A stretch of 64,000 nucleotides of DNA, taken from positions 124,001-188,000 of the forward strand of contig CAZUNG010000002.1 of the NCBI GenBank assembly GCA_964621905.1. The letters run 5' to 3'. A program made the translations under genes and the position numbers. Each line of letters starts with the position of its first letter. Position 1 is the stretch's first letter. The notes under the pieces are model-generated. The model was given only the letters and a program-made list of their open reading frames with translations, did no database searches and was not told the origin of the DNA. This document shows, piece after piece, positions 41,017-50,263 of the stretch. Source of the DNA: Ruminococcus_G sp964621905. Lineage in GTDB: Bacteria > Bacillota > Clostridia > Lachnospirales > Lachnospiraceae.

Positions 41017-42498
41017 TTAATTGTAATATGCATCGAATATTTGCTTTGCTATCGGAACCGCAACATCACTGCCTGTTCCGGCACTTTCCGCGATCACACT
41101 GACGACAATATCCGGGTTATCTACATTTGAGAACCCAACAAACCACGCATGCGGGGAGCCGCTCATATCTCCGTGCTCCGCTGTCCCTGTCTTTCCGGCT
41201 GCCGTATAGTTCTGTCCGGAAAGTGCGGATGCGGTGCCGTTTTGCACAACACCTTCCATCAGTTCCTTAATCGTCTGTGCCTCCTCGGAGGACATCAGTC
41301 TATCATACACAGACGGCGAATACTTCTTCACGCTGTCCCCGGTATAGTTCTCGATTCCTTCCACAAAGTAAGGCTTCATGAGATTACCGCCGTTGGCAAC
41401 AGCCGCTGTGATCATCGCCATATGCATCGGCGATGTAACCGTATTTCCCTGCCCGATCGCAGTCTGCATCGCGAGTGCATCCGGCGTACTGCCGTCAAGA
41501 CTGAATTTACCTTTGCTGTATGGAATCTCGATCGGAAGCTTTTCGTTAAACAGCACGTCATCCGCTGTTTTTGCAAAGGTTCCCCTGCTGATATCCACAC
41601 CAATCTGAGCAAACGCACTGTTGCAGGATTTTGCAAACGCTGTCGCAAAGTCTTCCTGGCCGTGAACATTATTATTGTAGCAGTGTATCGTATAGCCCCC
41701 GTTCGTCACCTCGCCCTGACAGTCAAAATAAAAATCACTCAGCTGTTCTCCGGATCTTAAATACGCCAGCGTCGTCACAATCTTAAACGTTGATCCCGGA
41801 GGATACAGACCCTGAGTGGCGCGGTTCAGAAGGTTCGTATTGCTGTCATCACTGACCAGCTCATCCCAGATGGAGCTTAACGTATTGGGATCGAAATCCG
41901 GTTTGCTGACCATTGCCAGCACTTTTCCCGTATCCGGCTCCATCACAACCACAGCCCCGTTATTCCCGCCGAGTGCATCATAAGCTGCCTGCTGCAGTCT
42001 GACATCCAGCGTTGTAACGATTGTGTCTCCTATATTCTTCTCTTCCTTGAATTCATTGGTCACCTGCTCAACAGCTCCTGCATGAGAAGTCAGAAGATGA
42101 TAATTTTCCGTGGATTCCAGTCCGCTGTTTCCATTGCTCGTGTAACCCACCACATGTGCAAACAAATTGCTGTACGGATAGGTCCTGTGCTCATTTCCCT
42201 CTTCATCCGTCTCCGTATGTGCAAGAATTTCCCCGCCGGCAGTCACGATATCCCCCCGCACAACCCGCTCCTCGTAAGAATTCTGCCGTTTATTGTACGG
42301 ACTGTTCATAAACTCTTCACTCAGCTTCACATTGAAATAAACCATATAACCGATCAGTGACAGAAAGATCACGACAAACGTATAAGCCACCACAACATAC
42401 TCTTTACCACCGGAGGCTTTTTTCTGTCTCTTCTTCGATTTTTTCTTCGAGGCTTTTTTCTCTCGTCTGCTCAGTACCTTTTCTTCTTTTTTGCTCAT
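41017..42498 (-). CDS. Class B penicillin-binding protein (peptidoglycan transpeptidase)
   Basis: This membrane enzyme crosslinks peptidoglycan. The preferred start, ATG 42498 after AGGAG, gives 493 residues with a very basic N-terminus and one membrane helix near residue 35. The transpeptidase motifs follow: SxxK as PGSTFKI, SxN as SCN, and KTG as AGKTGTAE. The SEDS-type polymerase partner is encoded immediately upstream, so together they form a glycan polymerase-transpeptidase pair. The coding regions overlap by 95 bases, which is long, and both proteins have Lys/Glu-rich ends there. Confidence 0.93.
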   Translation of the reverse strand: MSKKEEKVLSRREKKASKKKSKKRQKKASGGKEYVVVAYTFVVIFLSLIGYMVYFNVKLSEEFMNSPYNKRQNSYEERVVRGDIVTAGGEILAHTETDEEGNEHRTYPYSNLFAHVVGYTSNGNSGLESTENYHLLTSHAGAVEQVTNEFKEEKNIGDTIVTTLDVRLQQAAYDALGGNNGAVVVMEPDTGKVLAMVSKPDFDPNTLSSIWDELVSDDSNTNLLNRATQGLYPPGSTFKIVTTLAYLRSGEQLSDFYFDCQGEVTNGGYTIHCYNNNVHGQEDFATAFAKSCNSAFAQIGVDISRGTFAKTADDVLFNEKLPIEIPYSKGKFSLDGSTPDALAMQTAIGQGNTVTSPMHMAMITAAVANGGNLMKPYFVEGIENYTGDSVKKYSPSVYDRLMSSEEAQTIKELMEGVVQNGTASALSGQNYTAAGKTGTAEHGDMSGSPHAWFVGFSNVDNPDIVVSVIAESAGTGSDVAVPIAKQIFDAYYN

Positions 42499-43852
42499 AC
42501 TGCGCTCCTGGTCTCTGATTTCGTTCTTGTTTTTGTTTCTCAAGTTCTGCTCCTTCATCTTCCCGCAAAATGTAAAGTCCCTGGATGATTGCCAGCATAA
42601 CGATCGTACAGATAACCGAACTTCCCCCGTAGCTTACGAGCGGAAGGGTGATGCCGGTCATCGGTATGAATTTTGTTGTGCCTCCGACTGTCAGAAATAC
42701 CTGAAATGCATATTCTGTTCCAAGTCCCAGGGCAATCAGCTTGTAAAACTTGTTGCTCATCCTCATAGAAATATTCAGGATCATGAGGAAACAGCTCATA
42801 CACACCAGCAGAAGGCAGATCGCAAAGACCGCACCCATCTCCTCACAGATCGCAGCGAAAATAAAATCCTGCGTCACAACGGGAATGGACTTCGGTGAGC
42901 CGGCAAAGAGACCGACGCCAAACCATCCTCCCGCTCCGATTGCAAACAGAGACTGAACGATCTGATATCCATTCGTCTCGTATACTGAAAACGGGGCTTT
43001 CCATGCCACGACACGCTGCCGCACATGCCCAAACAGAAAATATGCGGCCACTGCCGCGAGACTTCCGCCTGCCAGTCCTGCCAGTGCGTACAGCGGCTTT
43101 TTCGTTGCAACATAGACCATCACCACGTATGTCATAAAAAATACCAGGGCACTTCCCAAATCTGTGGAGAGTACTAGGATTATCACATGAAGACCTGCCA
43201 CGACCGTCGCTGTCACGACTTTTTTAAAACTGGTGTCTCCCCGCAGAATTCCCGCGACAAAAAACACGAAAGTAATCTTTACCAGCTCGGAGAACTGAAA
43301 ACTGATGCCTCCGATCTCCAGCGCCAGATTGGCGCCTCCTGTCACCTGCGACAGTGCCAGCACGGCAAGCAGCAAAAGAATGCCCAGGATCCCGTACAGC
43401 CACGTCAGATCCTTTAGAAGCTTCACCTTTCGGATGATAACAGGCACCAGCAACGAGAGCACTGTTCCCGCAACAACGATGAAAAACTGCTTTTCTGCTT
43501 TCTCAAAATCGAGACGGCTGAGCATGATAAAGCCGCAGCTCAGCAGCATACACATATTATTTACCACAAGCATGGATGCTTTTTTATAAAAAATACGGTA
43601 TATTACCTGAAGAACCACAATATATGCAGCTATCTGCAGATACATAATCAGCATTTTAAATTCCATGGTCTGGAGATACATCACAAGAAAAGCAACCAGA
43701 TTCAGAAACAGAATCAGAATCACCTGTTTGCGAAGCACATATTTCTTGTCATCTTCATCCTTCTTCTTGAAGATCCTAAAACACTGAAAAGTAAACAGTG
43801 TCATCAGGATTATGATGAGATATTTCGATAATTCAACTATGATATTGATCAT
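42404..43852 (-). CDS. SEDS-family peptidoglycan polymerase (FtsW/RodA/SpoVE)
   Basis: SEDS proteins polymerise lipid II together with a class B PBP. The 482-residue protein has about twelve membrane helices. Landmarks are FQFSELVKITFVFF, LSTDLGSALVFFMTYV, and a C-terminal TGITLPLVSYGGSSV block, all family hallmarks. An extended N-terminal pair of helices and a charged C-terminal tail (EKQKQERNQRPG) are present. It lies 12 bases after the U32 peptidase gene. Sequence alone does not decide between division, elongation and sporulation roles. Confidence 0.92.
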   Translation of the reverse strand: MINIIVELSKYLIIILMTLFTFQCFRIFKKKDEDDKKYVLRKQVILILFLNLVAFLVMYLQTMEFKMLIMYLQIAAYIVVLQVIYRIFYKKASMLVVNNMCMLLSCGFIMLSRLDFEKAEKQFFIVVAGTVLSLLVPVIIRKVKLLKDLTWLYGILGILLLLAVLALSQVTGGANLALEIGGISFQFSELVKITFVFFVAGILRGDTSFKKVVTATVVAGLHVIILVLSTDLGSALVFFMTYVVMVYVATKKPLYALAGLAGGSLAAVAAYFLFGHVRQRVVAWKAPFSVYETNGYQIVQSLFAIGAGGWFGVGLFAGSPKSIPVVTQDFIFAAICEEMGAVFAICLLLVCMSCFLMILNISMRMSNKFYKLIALGLGTEYAFQVFLTVGGTTKFIPMTGITLPLVSYGGSSVICTIVMLAIIQGLYILREDEGAELEKQKQERNQRPGAQYEQKRRKGTEQTREKSLEEKIEEETEKSLRW

Positions 43853-43864
43853 ACATTCACCTGT

Positions 43865-46054
43865 CTATACGCCCCGTCTGAAATGCCCTTTCGTAAAGTC
43901 CCGTGGGTGTTCCGGCAGTCTTCCCATACGGTAAGCCTCCGCAAATTCCCGTGCAGTCGTCCCGGTGCGTTTTGAATCCTCTATTGTAAAGTTCAGACGT
44001 ACAGCCTTTGTCCCAAGTTCTTTTACCTCCTGATATTCCCATAAAAGTCCTGTCGGTATACTGTTATAGATTGTATTATAACAGAAACTGCAGTCACATT
44101 TTACCGGAAATTGCTTTTTATAGCGGTCTTTCAGAAAAAGAACAGAATTTTCTCTTCTGCAGGCATCCATATTTTTCTTCACACACTGTGCAGATATCAT
44201 CAGTACTGTATATCCGTAGACTACCATCTCGCTGCCTGCATTGCAACGTTTTTGAATTTCCCGTGCATTTAACTCAGCCGGTACGGTGTCACCCTCCATG
44301 CCCAGCCGCTCAAACAGTTTGTGCCCTTCACAATTCCACGGAGACAGTGAAGCGTTAAGCACCGTGCAGTTCTGCATTCCATGTTCTCTCATTAATGCAT
44401 ACTGTTCCAGATTGTGTACAAGAAAGCCCTGAACGCCCGCCTCTTTGAGCCCGGAAAGGTACGAAAAGAATTCTTTTGTCTTTTCCTCTCTCAGCATATA
44501 AGGCAGCATCAGATACGGTTCGATCTCCCGTTTTCGGCAGTCATGCACATACTTCCCGACGTTCTTTAAAAATTGCTCCCCGTAAAACACAGTGCACAAT
44601 GCATAAATTCTTTTTACTGCACCGGAAGCAATCAAGGCGGCAACCTGTTCTGATGTCTCAGCGGATGCATAGACTGCCATCCCGGTTCCTTTATCTGAAT
44701 TTTTCACCATTTTCTCAGAATCATACACGCGTTTTGGCTCTTCCCGATAAAAATGACTCAGAATCTCTTGTTCCAGTGCTGCAAGCGCTGTGCGGCGCAG
44801 CTCATTCAGCTCCTGCATCGGCATAAAAATATTGTCCGCCATCTGCAGAGACAATTCTTCTATCTGAAACACCGTGGCCCCTGTCTTCTTCAGCTGTTTT
44901 TCTACGCGCTCTTTTGAGAGCGGCTGTTTTTGTGCGCGCTGTACTTCTCCTCCCTGACAAAAAGCTTCATATCCGCGCGCTGAAAGTTTCAGAAAAGATT
45001 TCTCACCGGCTGTCAGTGCCGCCTCTGCACGAACAGCGATCCGGTCCTTTGGCGCGACATATTCCTGAAAAATTTTTTCAAATAATACTTCATTGCGAAG
45101 CTGGCTCTCCTTCTTCAGTGCCTTTTCATTTTGAAGGGCCATCATACTGCGCCCGTTTCTCTGTCTGTAATACCCCTGATGAAATCCGTCACGATTATAC
45201 AGATCAAACAATTCCTGTCGGTCCTCTTTTGTCACCTCATACGTTTTCCCAAGAAGTGCGAGATCCAGATATTTCCGATAAATACGGACAACACCGGCCG
45301 TATACTCCGGCTTTTTCATCCGGCCTTCAATCTTCAGCGACGTCACACCCGCCGCCAGAATCTCCGGCAGCAGATCAACTGTGCACATATCCTTCGGACT
45401 CAGTACATACGCTGTTCTATCATCGTTTAAAATGGTTCTGCCCTCGGACGCCTGATACGGGAGGCGGCATGGCTGTGCACATTTTCCACGGTTTCCGCTG
45501 CGTCCTCCCAGCATACTGCTGAACAGGCATTGTCCTGAATAGCAGTAGCACAAAGCTCCGTGGACAAAACTTTCGATCTCAAGCGTTGTGCTTGCTCTGA
45601 TCTTTTGTATCTCCTGAAGCGACAATTCACGCGCCGTCACGATACGGCTCGCCCCCAGCTGCTCCAAAAGCTTCGCACCTGCAGCGCCTGTGATGGTCAT
45701 CTGCGTGCTGCAGTGTATCGGCATCCCGGGGAATTGCTTTTTGATAAAAGAAAAAACACCCAGATCCTGCACAATGACCGCATCCAGTCCCTGTCTGTAG
45801 TACAAAAGCAGGTATTCGTATAATTCCCGCTCAAGTTCCTGATCCTTCAGCATTGTATTAACGGTCAGATACAATTGCTTTCCGTGCAGGTGTGCGTAAT
45901 CGATCGCTTCCTGCATCCGGCGGACGTCCAGATTATCCGCGTAAGCTCTTGCTCCAAATTTTTCACCGCCGATGTAAACCGCATCAGCTCCCGCAAGATA
46001 CGCCGCGGTCATCGCTTCATAAGAACCGGCCGGCGCCAACAGTTCTGCTCTCAT
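43865..46054 (-). CDS. U32-family peptidase/RNA hydroxylation-type protein (full-length)
   Basis: The 729-residue protein begins LLAPAGSYEAM after an AGAGG site at ATG 46054. The N-terminal U32 domain contains GADAVYIGGEKFGARAYADN, DAVIVQDLGV, and ESFVHGALCYCYSGQCLFSS with GNRGKCAQPCRLPY, the four-cysteine region. A C-terminal extension of about 300 residues ends with a further cysteine pair CDCSFCYNT. Family members include collagenase-like PrtC and the 23S rRNA hydroxylase RlhA; the cysteines suggest an iron-sulfur or metal role. Which activity applies is not known. It follows zapA and precedes the SEDS gene. Confidence 0.9.
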   Translation of the reverse strand: MRAELLAPAGSYEAMTAAYLAGADAVYIGGEKFGARAYADNLDVRRMQEAIDYAHLHGKQLYLTVNTMLKDQELERELYEYLLLYYRQGLDAVIVQDLGVFSFIKKQFPGMPIHCSTQMTITGAAGAKLLEQLGASRIVTARELSLQEIQKIRASTTLEIESFVHGALCYCYSGQCLFSSMLGGRSGNRGKCAQPCRLPYQASEGRTILNDDRTAYVLSPKDMCTVDLLPEILAAGVTSLKIEGRMKKPEYTAGVVRIYRKYLDLALLGKTYEVTKEDRQELFDLYNRDGFHQGYYRQRNGRSMMALQNEKALKKESQLRNEVLFEKIFQEYVAPKDRIAVRAEAALTAGEKSFLKLSARGYEAFCQGGEVQRAQKQPLSKERVEKQLKKTGATVFQIEELSLQMADNIFMPMQELNELRRTALAALEQEILSHFYREEPKRVYDSEKMVKNSDKGTGMAVYASAETSEQVAALIASGAVKRIYALCTVFYGEQFLKNVGKYVHDCRKREIEPYLMLPYMLREEKTKEFFSYLSGLKEAGVQGFLVHNLEQYALMREHGMQNCTVLNASLSPWNCEGHKLFERLGMEGDTVPAELNAREIQKRCNAGSEMVVYGYTVLMISAQCVKKNMDACRRENSVLFLKDRYKKQFPVKCDCSFCYNTIYNSIPTGLLWEYQEVKELGTKAVRLNFTIEDSKRTGTTAREFAEAYRMGRLPEHPRDFTKGHFRRGV

Positions 46055-46109
46055 CACTTACCTCTTTTCAAAAAATAAGGAGATTACCCTGCAGCAATCC
46101 CCCGTTTTC

Positions 46110-46517
46110 TTATTTTAAAAGTTCTTCCATGTCATGTTGCAGCTTTGATACCTGCTGTGACAGAGACTGTTTCTCTGCCCTGACTGTCTCCAGCTCTTTT
46201 AATGAATTTTCAAGCTGAATCTGTACCGCGATCAGCTCATGCTTCAGATCATAAACTTCTTTGTCTTTCCCCTGGGAATCCTCCTCAAATACCTCGGCCT
46301 GTTTTTTCGCCTTAAAATAATCATCTGCAATATTCAGGCTTAAGAGCGTACTCTTTGTCTCAACAGGCTGACGGTTGTATCCTGGAAGCTCGCCCAGCTC
46401 TGCAATTTTATTGTTCAGATATGCAGCTACCTTCTGCAGATATTCTTCACTCTCATATCCGCTCAGCTTTATAATTTTCCCGCCGATCAAGACCTGTGTT
46501 GTATTTTTTGTAGGCAT
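46110..46517 (-). CDS. zapA: Cell division protein ZapA
   Basis: ZapA bundles FtsZ filaments at the division site. The 135-residue protein has the conserved N-terminal TTQVLIGGKIIKLSGYESEE segment and a C-terminal coiled coil (about 85-135). It sits between ruvB and the U32 peptidase gene and ahead of the SEDS-PBP pair, which fits a cell-division neighbourhood. Confidence 0.92.
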   Translation of the reverse strand: MPTKNTTQVLIGGKIIKLSGYESEEYLQKVAAYLNNKIAELGELPGYNRQPVETKSTLLSLNIADDYFKAKKQAEVFEEDSQGKDKEVYDLKHELIAVQIQLENSLKELETVRAEKQSLSQQVSKLQHDMEELLK

Positions 46518-46595
46518 TAACAGCTTACCTCCATCCTTTTATACTACTATTATAATAGAAAATGCCAGAAAAACAACCTTTAGTTTTTCGCGATG

Positions 46596-47603
46596 TCAGT
46601 TTTCAGCTTCCGGAAAAGGAATTCCCAGATGTTCATACGCCTTTACGGTTGCGCACCTGCCTCTCGGCGTACGGTTCAAAAATCCATGTTTCAGCAGATA
46701 CGGTTCATAGACATCTTCAATCGTTCCGGAATCTTCTCCGACTGCCGCAGCCAGTGTGTCAAGTCCCGCAGGCCCTCCGGCGAATTTTTCAATCAGCGTT
46801 GTCAGAATCAGACGGTCACAGCCATCCAGTCCGTACTGATCCACCTCCAGAAGATCCAGTGCGTAAACTGCAACTTCTTCCGTGATGACGCCGTCATACT
46901 TTACCTGTGCAAAATCTCTGACTCGTTTCAGCAGACGGTTCGCCAGACGCGGCGTCCCTCTTGCACGCCTGGCCAGCGCCCCGGCTCCCTTTGTATCAAT
47001 ACTGACGCCAAGTACCTGGGCTGAGTGCAGGATAATGGTCTGAAGTTCTTCCTCCTGATAAAATTCAAGATGATGGATGACCCCAAACCGGTCTCTGAGC
47101 GGTGCCGTCAAAAGCCCTGCGCGAGTGGTTGCACCCACCAGCGTAAACTGAGGAAGATCAAGGCGGATGGAACGTGCGGTTGCACCTTTGCCGATCATGA
47201 TATCGATGGCGAAATCCTCCATTGCCGGATACAGAACTTCTTCTACCTGCCGGTTCAGCCGATGGATCTCATCGACAAAGAGCACATCACCTTCCTGGAG
47301 ATTATTCAGAATCGCTGCCATCTCCCCCGGCTTTTCAATCGCAGGTCCGGAGGTGACTTTCATATTCACCCCCATCTCATTTGCGATGATACCGGCCAAT
47401 GTTGTTTTGCCCAGACCAGGAGGGCCGTAAAACAGTACGTGGTCCAGTGCGTCCCCACGCTGCCTTGCCGCCTCGATATAAATCCGGAGATTTTCTTTTG
47501 TCTTCTCCTGTCCGATATAATCATCCAGTGTCTGCGGCCGCAGACTGCCCTCGATTTTCACATCTTCCTCAGTAAATTCTGTCGTAATGATCCTTTTATC
47601 CAT
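46596..47603 (-). CDS. ruvB: Holliday junction branch migration helicase RuvB
   Basis: RuvB is the hexameric ATPase that drives Holliday junction migration with RuvA. The 335 residues include RPQTLDDYIGQEKTKENL, Walker A GPPGLGKTTLA, Walker B DEIHRL, the sensor GATTRAG, and the C-terminal winged helix with LNRTPRGR. It lies 30 bases after ruvA. All motifs are intact. Confidence 0.98.
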   Translation of the reverse strand: MDKRIITTEFTEEDVKIEGSLRPQTLDDYIGQEKTKENLRIYIEAARQRGDALDHVLFYGPPGLGKTTLAGIIANEMGVNMKVTSGPAIEKPGEMAAILNNLQEGDVLFVDEIHRLNRQVEEVLYPAMEDFAIDIMIGKGATARSIRLDLPQFTLVGATTRAGLLTAPLRDRFGVIHHLEFYQEEELQTIILHSAQVLGVSIDTKGAGALARRARGTPRLANRLLKRVRDFAQVKYDGVITEEVAVYALDLLEVDQYGLDGCDRLILTTLIEKFAGGPAGLDTLAAAVGEDSGTIEDVYEPYLLKHGFLNRTPRGRCATVKAYEHLGIPFPEAEN

Positions 47604-47633
47604 CTGCCTTCATTCCATTCATTGAATCTTTTA

Positions 47634-48239
47634 TTAGATCAGCTTTTTAAGCGCAGCCTTCAAAATAGCCTCTGCGTCCATACCTTCCAAGCTTCCGAGC
47701 TGCTTGACCGCACGCAGAGCATCTGAATTTGAGTAACCAAGAGCAGTCAGCGCCTGTACCGCCTCATGTACCGCCAGATCGGCCCCCGCATCCGCCTGTG
47801 CCTCCTGCTGGTGCATCAGTTTCTGTTCAAATGCATCCTGCAGATCCATCTTATCCTTGAGCTCCAGAATAATCTTCTGTGCCGTCTTCTTTCCAATCCC
47901 CGGTGCCCTGGCAATCGCAGCGGCATCATCGGAAAGGATGGCGAATCTCAGTTCATCTGTGGACAACGCCGAAAGAATTCCAAGTCCCGCCTTCGGCCCT
48001 ACACCGTTCACCCCGATCAGAAGACGGAACACGTGCATATCCTCTTTTGTCAGGAAGCCGAACAGCTGCATGACATCTTCTTTTACATGCAGATATGTAT
48101 GAATCCGGCTTTCTTCGCCCTGCCGCAGGCAGGCCAGCATGGAGGACGGCATAAAAATCTCATAGCCGACCCCGTTATTTTCAATCACTACCTGGCTTTC
48201 ACCAAGATCTGCAACTTTCCCTTTTACAAATGCTATCAT
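47634..48239 (-). CDS. ruvA: Holliday junction DNA-binding protein RuvA
   Basis: RuvA binds the four-way junction and loads RuvB. The 201-residue protein has the OB-fold start MIAFVKGKVADLGES, two helix-hairpin-helix motifs (GVNGVGPKAGLGILSAL and APGIGKKTAQKIILEL), and the C-terminal RuvB-contacting domain with ALTALGYSNSDALRAV. It overlaps the end of the Gx-transporter gene by four bases. Confidence 0.98.
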   Translation of the reverse strand: MIAFVKGKVADLGESQVVIENNGVGYEIFMPSSMLACLRQGEESRIHTYLHVKEDVMQLFGFLTKEDMHVFRLLIGVNGVGPKAGLGILSALSTDELRFAILSDDAAAIARAPGIGKKTAQKIILELKDKMDLQDAFEQKLMHQQEAQADAGADLAVHEAVQALTALGYSNSDALRAVKQLGSLEGMDAEAILKAALKKLI

Positions 48240-48748
48240 AATTCTGTCCTCTTATCTTTTTGAAACACCCGTCCAAGGCGGCGTATCATCTCCCTGCTCA
48301 CAATTCCAATCAGCGCCCCCGTCACCACTCCGGACACCAGCAGGACCGGGAGATAATACATCAGCTTAAACGTACTGACCAGCCATACCGCCACTGCCAT
48401 CTGCGCCGTATTATGTGCCACCCCTCCGGCAACACTCACACCGATCACGGAAAAACCCGGAACTGTTTTCAGCAGTCCCATCACAAGCAGGCTGAGCGCT
48501 GCACCTGCAAGACTGAACAAAATGCCAAACAGATTGCCAAACAAAAAACCGATCACCAGTATCCGTATGACGGAAATCAAAATCGCTTCCCTCCATCCAT
48601 ACAGATACAGAAGAAAAACAATCATCAGGTTGGAAAGTCCTATTTTTACGCCATATACTCCGGCAAAAAACGGAATCAAAGACTCCACATATCCGAGCAG
48701 AATCGCAAGCGCTGCAAACAGCCCGAGCACTGCTGTTTTATTTTTCAT
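48236..48748 (-). CDS. Gx-transporter / HepT-like membrane protein
   Basis: The 170-residue protein has six hydrophobic helices and the motifs LGYVESLIPFFAGVYGVKIG, LSNLMIVFLLYLYGWREA and GVAHNTAQMAVAVWL. This family is annotated as 'heptaprenyl diphosphate synthase component I' or Gx transporter and resembles small vitamin-type transport components. It is usually encoded beside NusG-II and ApbE or Rnf genes, as here. Start is ATG 48748 with GGAG seven bases upstream. The substrate is not known. Confidence 0.87.
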   Translation of the reverse strand: MKNKTAVLGLFAALAILLGYVESLIPFFAGVYGVKIGLSNLMIVFLLYLYGWREAILISVIRILVIGFLFGNLFGILFSLAGAALSLLVMGLLKTVPGFSVIGVSVAGGVAHNTAQMAVAVWLVSTFKLMYYLPVLLVSGVVTGALIGIVSREMIRRLGRVFQKDKRTEL

Positions 48749-48760
48749 AGCCATTCTCCA

Positions 48761-49123
48761 TCAGGATGCGACCACATCCGGAACCGTCTCTTCATCCGCA
48801 GGATTTACCACCTCCAGAAACACCCGGTTGGGCAGGCAGACGATCGTTCCGCCATTTTTTGTAACAGCCGCTGTTTTCATGCAGAGATGATCCGGGCAGT
48901 CAGCCTCCGTCATCTTTACTTTTCCATCTTTTATCTCACATACATTCGTGTCATTGATTACAATCGTCTGGTCCTGGTCAAGCGGATATTCACCATATAT
49001 TTCATGATCCACAGTGATCCGAAGCAGGCTTCCCTCATCCGGTATCAAGATCCGTGAGAGTACCCAGAGGATCAGCGCTGCAAACAGAATCACCCCGATT
49101 AAAATCATATCTCTTTTTTTCAT
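48761..49123 (-). CDS. NusG domain II-containing membrane-anchored protein
   Basis: The start at ATG 49123 follows GGAGG. The 120 residues comprise an N-terminal membrane helix (about 6-24) and an extracytoplasmic NusG-II fold with EADCPDHLCM (paired cysteines) and GGTIVCLPNRVFLEV. Its neighbour encodes the Gx-transporter, and an Rnf-ApbE operon lies upstream. The exposed Cys pair may have a redox or metal role; this is inference. Confidence 0.88.
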   Translation of the reverse strand: MKKRDMILIGVILFAALILWVLSRILIPDEGSLLRITVDHEIYGEYPLDQDQTIVINDTNVCEIKDGKVKMTEADCPDHLCMKTAAVTKNGGTIVCLPNRVFLEVVNPADEETVPDVVAS

Positions 49124-49175
49124 CTTTGGCCTCCTGCGGTGCAGATTGCGTATCCTGGTTTCAGGAACTTGTTCT

Positions 49176-49204
49176 ATCATATCATAGGGACTCTTAAAAT
49201 GCAA
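49176..49204 (-). promoter_or_regulatory. Promoter for the NusG-II/Gx-transporter/ruvAB transcript
   Basis: TTGCAT (49199-49204) and TATGAT (49176-49181) on the minus strand are 17 bases apart, about 50 bases before the NusG-II start and just downstream of the apbE terminator. Confidence 0.65.
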
Positions 49205-49235
49205 ACACCTATTCGGTCGCGGGCAGCGCTCAGGC

Positions 49236-49271
49236 AAAAACGGGAAAGTCACCAATTGACTTTCCCGTTTT
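49236..49271 (-). terminator. Intrinsic terminator ending the rnf-apbE operon
   Basis: A perfect 15-base-pair stem (49237-49251 with 49257-49271) with a 5-base loop and T run follows the apbE stop at 49274 by two bases. Confidence 0.95.
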
Positions 49272-49273
49272 AC

Positions 49274-50263
49274 TTATGATTCCAAGAGCACCCCGTTTGC
49301 TTCGACGAACAATGTCTGCCGCACACCGTCCATCTGACCGGTCAGCTGCTTTGCCTTTTCATAGCCCAGCAGCATACACACCGTGCTGAGCGCATCCCCC
49401 TGCATGGAAGATTCGGTCACGACCGTTGCCTGCCAGAGATCCGTATCCGCCGGATATCCCGTCGATGCATCCAGAATATGAGAATACCGGATGCCATTTT
49501 GCTCAAAATAACGCTCATAGACTCCGGAGCTGACAACCGAACAGTCAGCAGCCTTAACCTTCGTGATGACCTGATTCCTGTCCGCGAATGGCTTCTGAAT
49601 CCCGACCTCCCAGTCTGTTCCATCCGGTTTTTTTCCAATACTCATGACATTGCCCCCGAGATTGATCAAACCGGAGGTGATACCGTCCTCTTTTAAACAT
49701 TCTTTCAGGATGTCGGCCGCATATCCTTTTACGATGGCTCCCAGATCGATCATGGTATCCGGACTGTCAAAGGTTACGGTATTTCCCTGCACATGGACGT
49801 TTGCCGCATCCACCTTTTTCACCGCTTCAGCAATCGCCTCAGCATCCGGCACCTGCGGGTTTTCACTTTTAAAATCCCACAGTTCACTGACCGGTGCGAT
49901 CGTTATATCAAATTTCCCTTCTGAAAGCTCATAATAGGAAAGCCCTTCCCCAATCACGTATGCAAGCTGATCCGACACCTCAACAGACTGTTCGGTGCGA
50001 TGGTTCAATGCATAGAGTTCACTGTCCTCCCGGGTTCGGCTGAATGTCTTTTCGATATCCTGACACAGCGCAAACGCATGTTCGATGGCAGAATCTACAT
50101 CGTCCGGGTCCCCATAAGCTTCAATTCCAATGATGGTATCAAAGTAAAATCCCTGCCTGGAAACCATTTCCGGCTGTTTCCTGCCGCAGCCGGAAACAAG
50201 GACGGCTAGTACCAGCATCGCCGCAGCCAGTGCCCTCTGTCTGTTTGTTCTCCTAAAACTCAT
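49274..50263 (-). CDS. apbE: FAD:protein FMN transferase (lipoprotein ApbE)
   Basis: ApbE attaches FMN covalently to a Thr in membrane proteins, including the Rnf subunits RnfD and RnfG. From ATG 50263 (translationally coupled, overlapping rnfB by 11 bases) the product has 329 residues with a lipoprotein signal ending LVSGCG. Conserved blocks include GYAADILKE, GITSGLINLGGNV, YSHILDASTGYP and a Met/Asp-rich GDALSTVCMLLG. It is the last gene before the terminator, so the flavinylation enzyme is made with its substrates. Confidence 0.93.
   Translation of the reverse strand: MSFRRTNRQRALAAAMLVLAVLVSGCGRKQPEMVSRQGFYFDTIIGIEAYGDPDDVDSAIEHAFALCQDIEKTFSRTREDSELYALNHRTEQSVEVSDQLAYVIGEGLSYYELSEGKFDITIAPVSELWDFKSENPQVPDAEAIAEAVKKVDAANVHVQGNTVTFDSPDTMIDLGAIVKGYAADILKECLKEDGITSGLINLGGNVMSIGKKPDGTDWEVGIQKPFADRNQVITKVKAADCSVVSSGVYERYFEQNGIRYSHILDASTGYPADTDLWQATVVTESSMQGDALSTVCMLLGYEKAKQLTGQMDGVRQTLFVEANGVLLES

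Noticed and set aside
48260..49057. 265-codon plus-strand frame rich in His and Gln
   Set aside because: Antisense of the Gx-transporter and NusG-II genes; the odd composition is typical of a shadow frame.
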